NCBI RefSeq assembly: GCF_001890925.1
Contig: NZ_MLCB01000146.1
Coordinates: 1 to 33,183, forward strand
Direction: 5' to 3'
DNA: 33,183 bases
Origin: Planktotalea frisia
Lineage (GTDB): Bacteria; Pseudomonadota; Alphaproteobacteria; Rhodobacterales; Rhodobacteraceae
Position 1 is the first letter of the stretch, and each line of letters starts with the position of its first letter. Both the position numbers and the translations under genes were made by a program. Below are positions 33,127 through 33,183 of the stretch, piece by piece. Below the pieces are notes generated by a model. It was not told the DNA's origin and searched no databases. It was given only the letters and a program-made list of their open reading frames with translations.

Positions 33127-33183
33127 CTTAGGCTCAGGACCCATTAATTGCCTTGATGCTGGTTTGTCGTCATGATTCACGAA
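33127..33183 (+). mobile_element. 5' end of a second IS5-family copy, cut by the window end
   Basis: The 57 bp are the exact inverted copy of 986-1042, the leader of the left IS5 element. The transposase would start just beyond the window. Its end (about 33131, ggctcaggaccc) lies 11 bp after the last arm-type repeat. Confidence 0.8.

Noticed and set aside
1-33183. CRISPR array
   Set aside because: No regularly spaced direct repeats of 25-40 bp with unique spacers are present; the only tandem repeats are the short iterons and arm sites described.

Overview
The window is chromosomal DNA of an alphaproteobacterium, most likely a Rhodobacterales/Roseobacter-group member. The gene order (bamE divergent from a DUF177/YceD gene; rpmF-plsX-fabH-ihfA-MerR-tRNA-Pro), the long two-domain Dcd, a PIN protein resembling the RSP_2648 family, a GapR/DUF2312 protein and an edd-eda pair all point there. 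This placement comes from family recognition and gene order only; no search was run.

Layout. (1) About 1-1042: an insertion-sequence graveyard with nested IS3-family orfA remnants and a truncated IS5-family copy. (2) About 1043-6420: a satellite-like integrative element, all on the minus strand: a tyrosine integrase next to dusA, a 157-aa unknown, an AlpA/excisionase-like protein, a 68-aa unknown, and a 953-aa primase-helicase whose 3' end holds an origin-like array of two opposed triplets of 9-bp iterons around an AT-centred dyad. IS5 cuts off its distal side. (3) About 6348-29746: ordinary core genome. It holds dusA, a TauE/SafE exporter coupled to a PhyH-like dioxygenase, dcd, tRNA-Pro(GGG), the lipid/ribosome cluster, a flavin-reductase-like protein, a sterol-desaturase-like hydroxylase, YaeQ, a cupin, DUF177, bamE, an MFS transporter, edd-eda with a LacI-type operator palindrome, a lipoprotein, an RlmI-like methyltransferase coupled to a PIN protein, an M48 peptidase, GapR, a degenerate sulfotransferase-like protein, an iron-type ABC permease and tRNA-Thr(TGT). 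(4) 29747-33126: a small AT-richer island at the 3' end of tRNA-Thr. It has its own integrase, a divergent HxlR regulator, and a three-gene cargo of DUF4242, cupin and SnoaL-like proteins. (5) 33127-33183: the start of a second IS5 copy, inverted relative to the left one.

The most notable structures are these. The iteron/dyad array is written into the coding sequence of the satellite primase-helicase. In the tRNA-Thr island, the first 236 bp of the integrase locus recur as an almost perfect inverted repeat 2.75 kb away, next to an inverted copy of the tRNA attachment core and arm-type repeats. That second junction looks like an attP site rather than an attR. Inversion across these repeats would leave an intact integrase in either orientation, so the cargo segment may be invertible.
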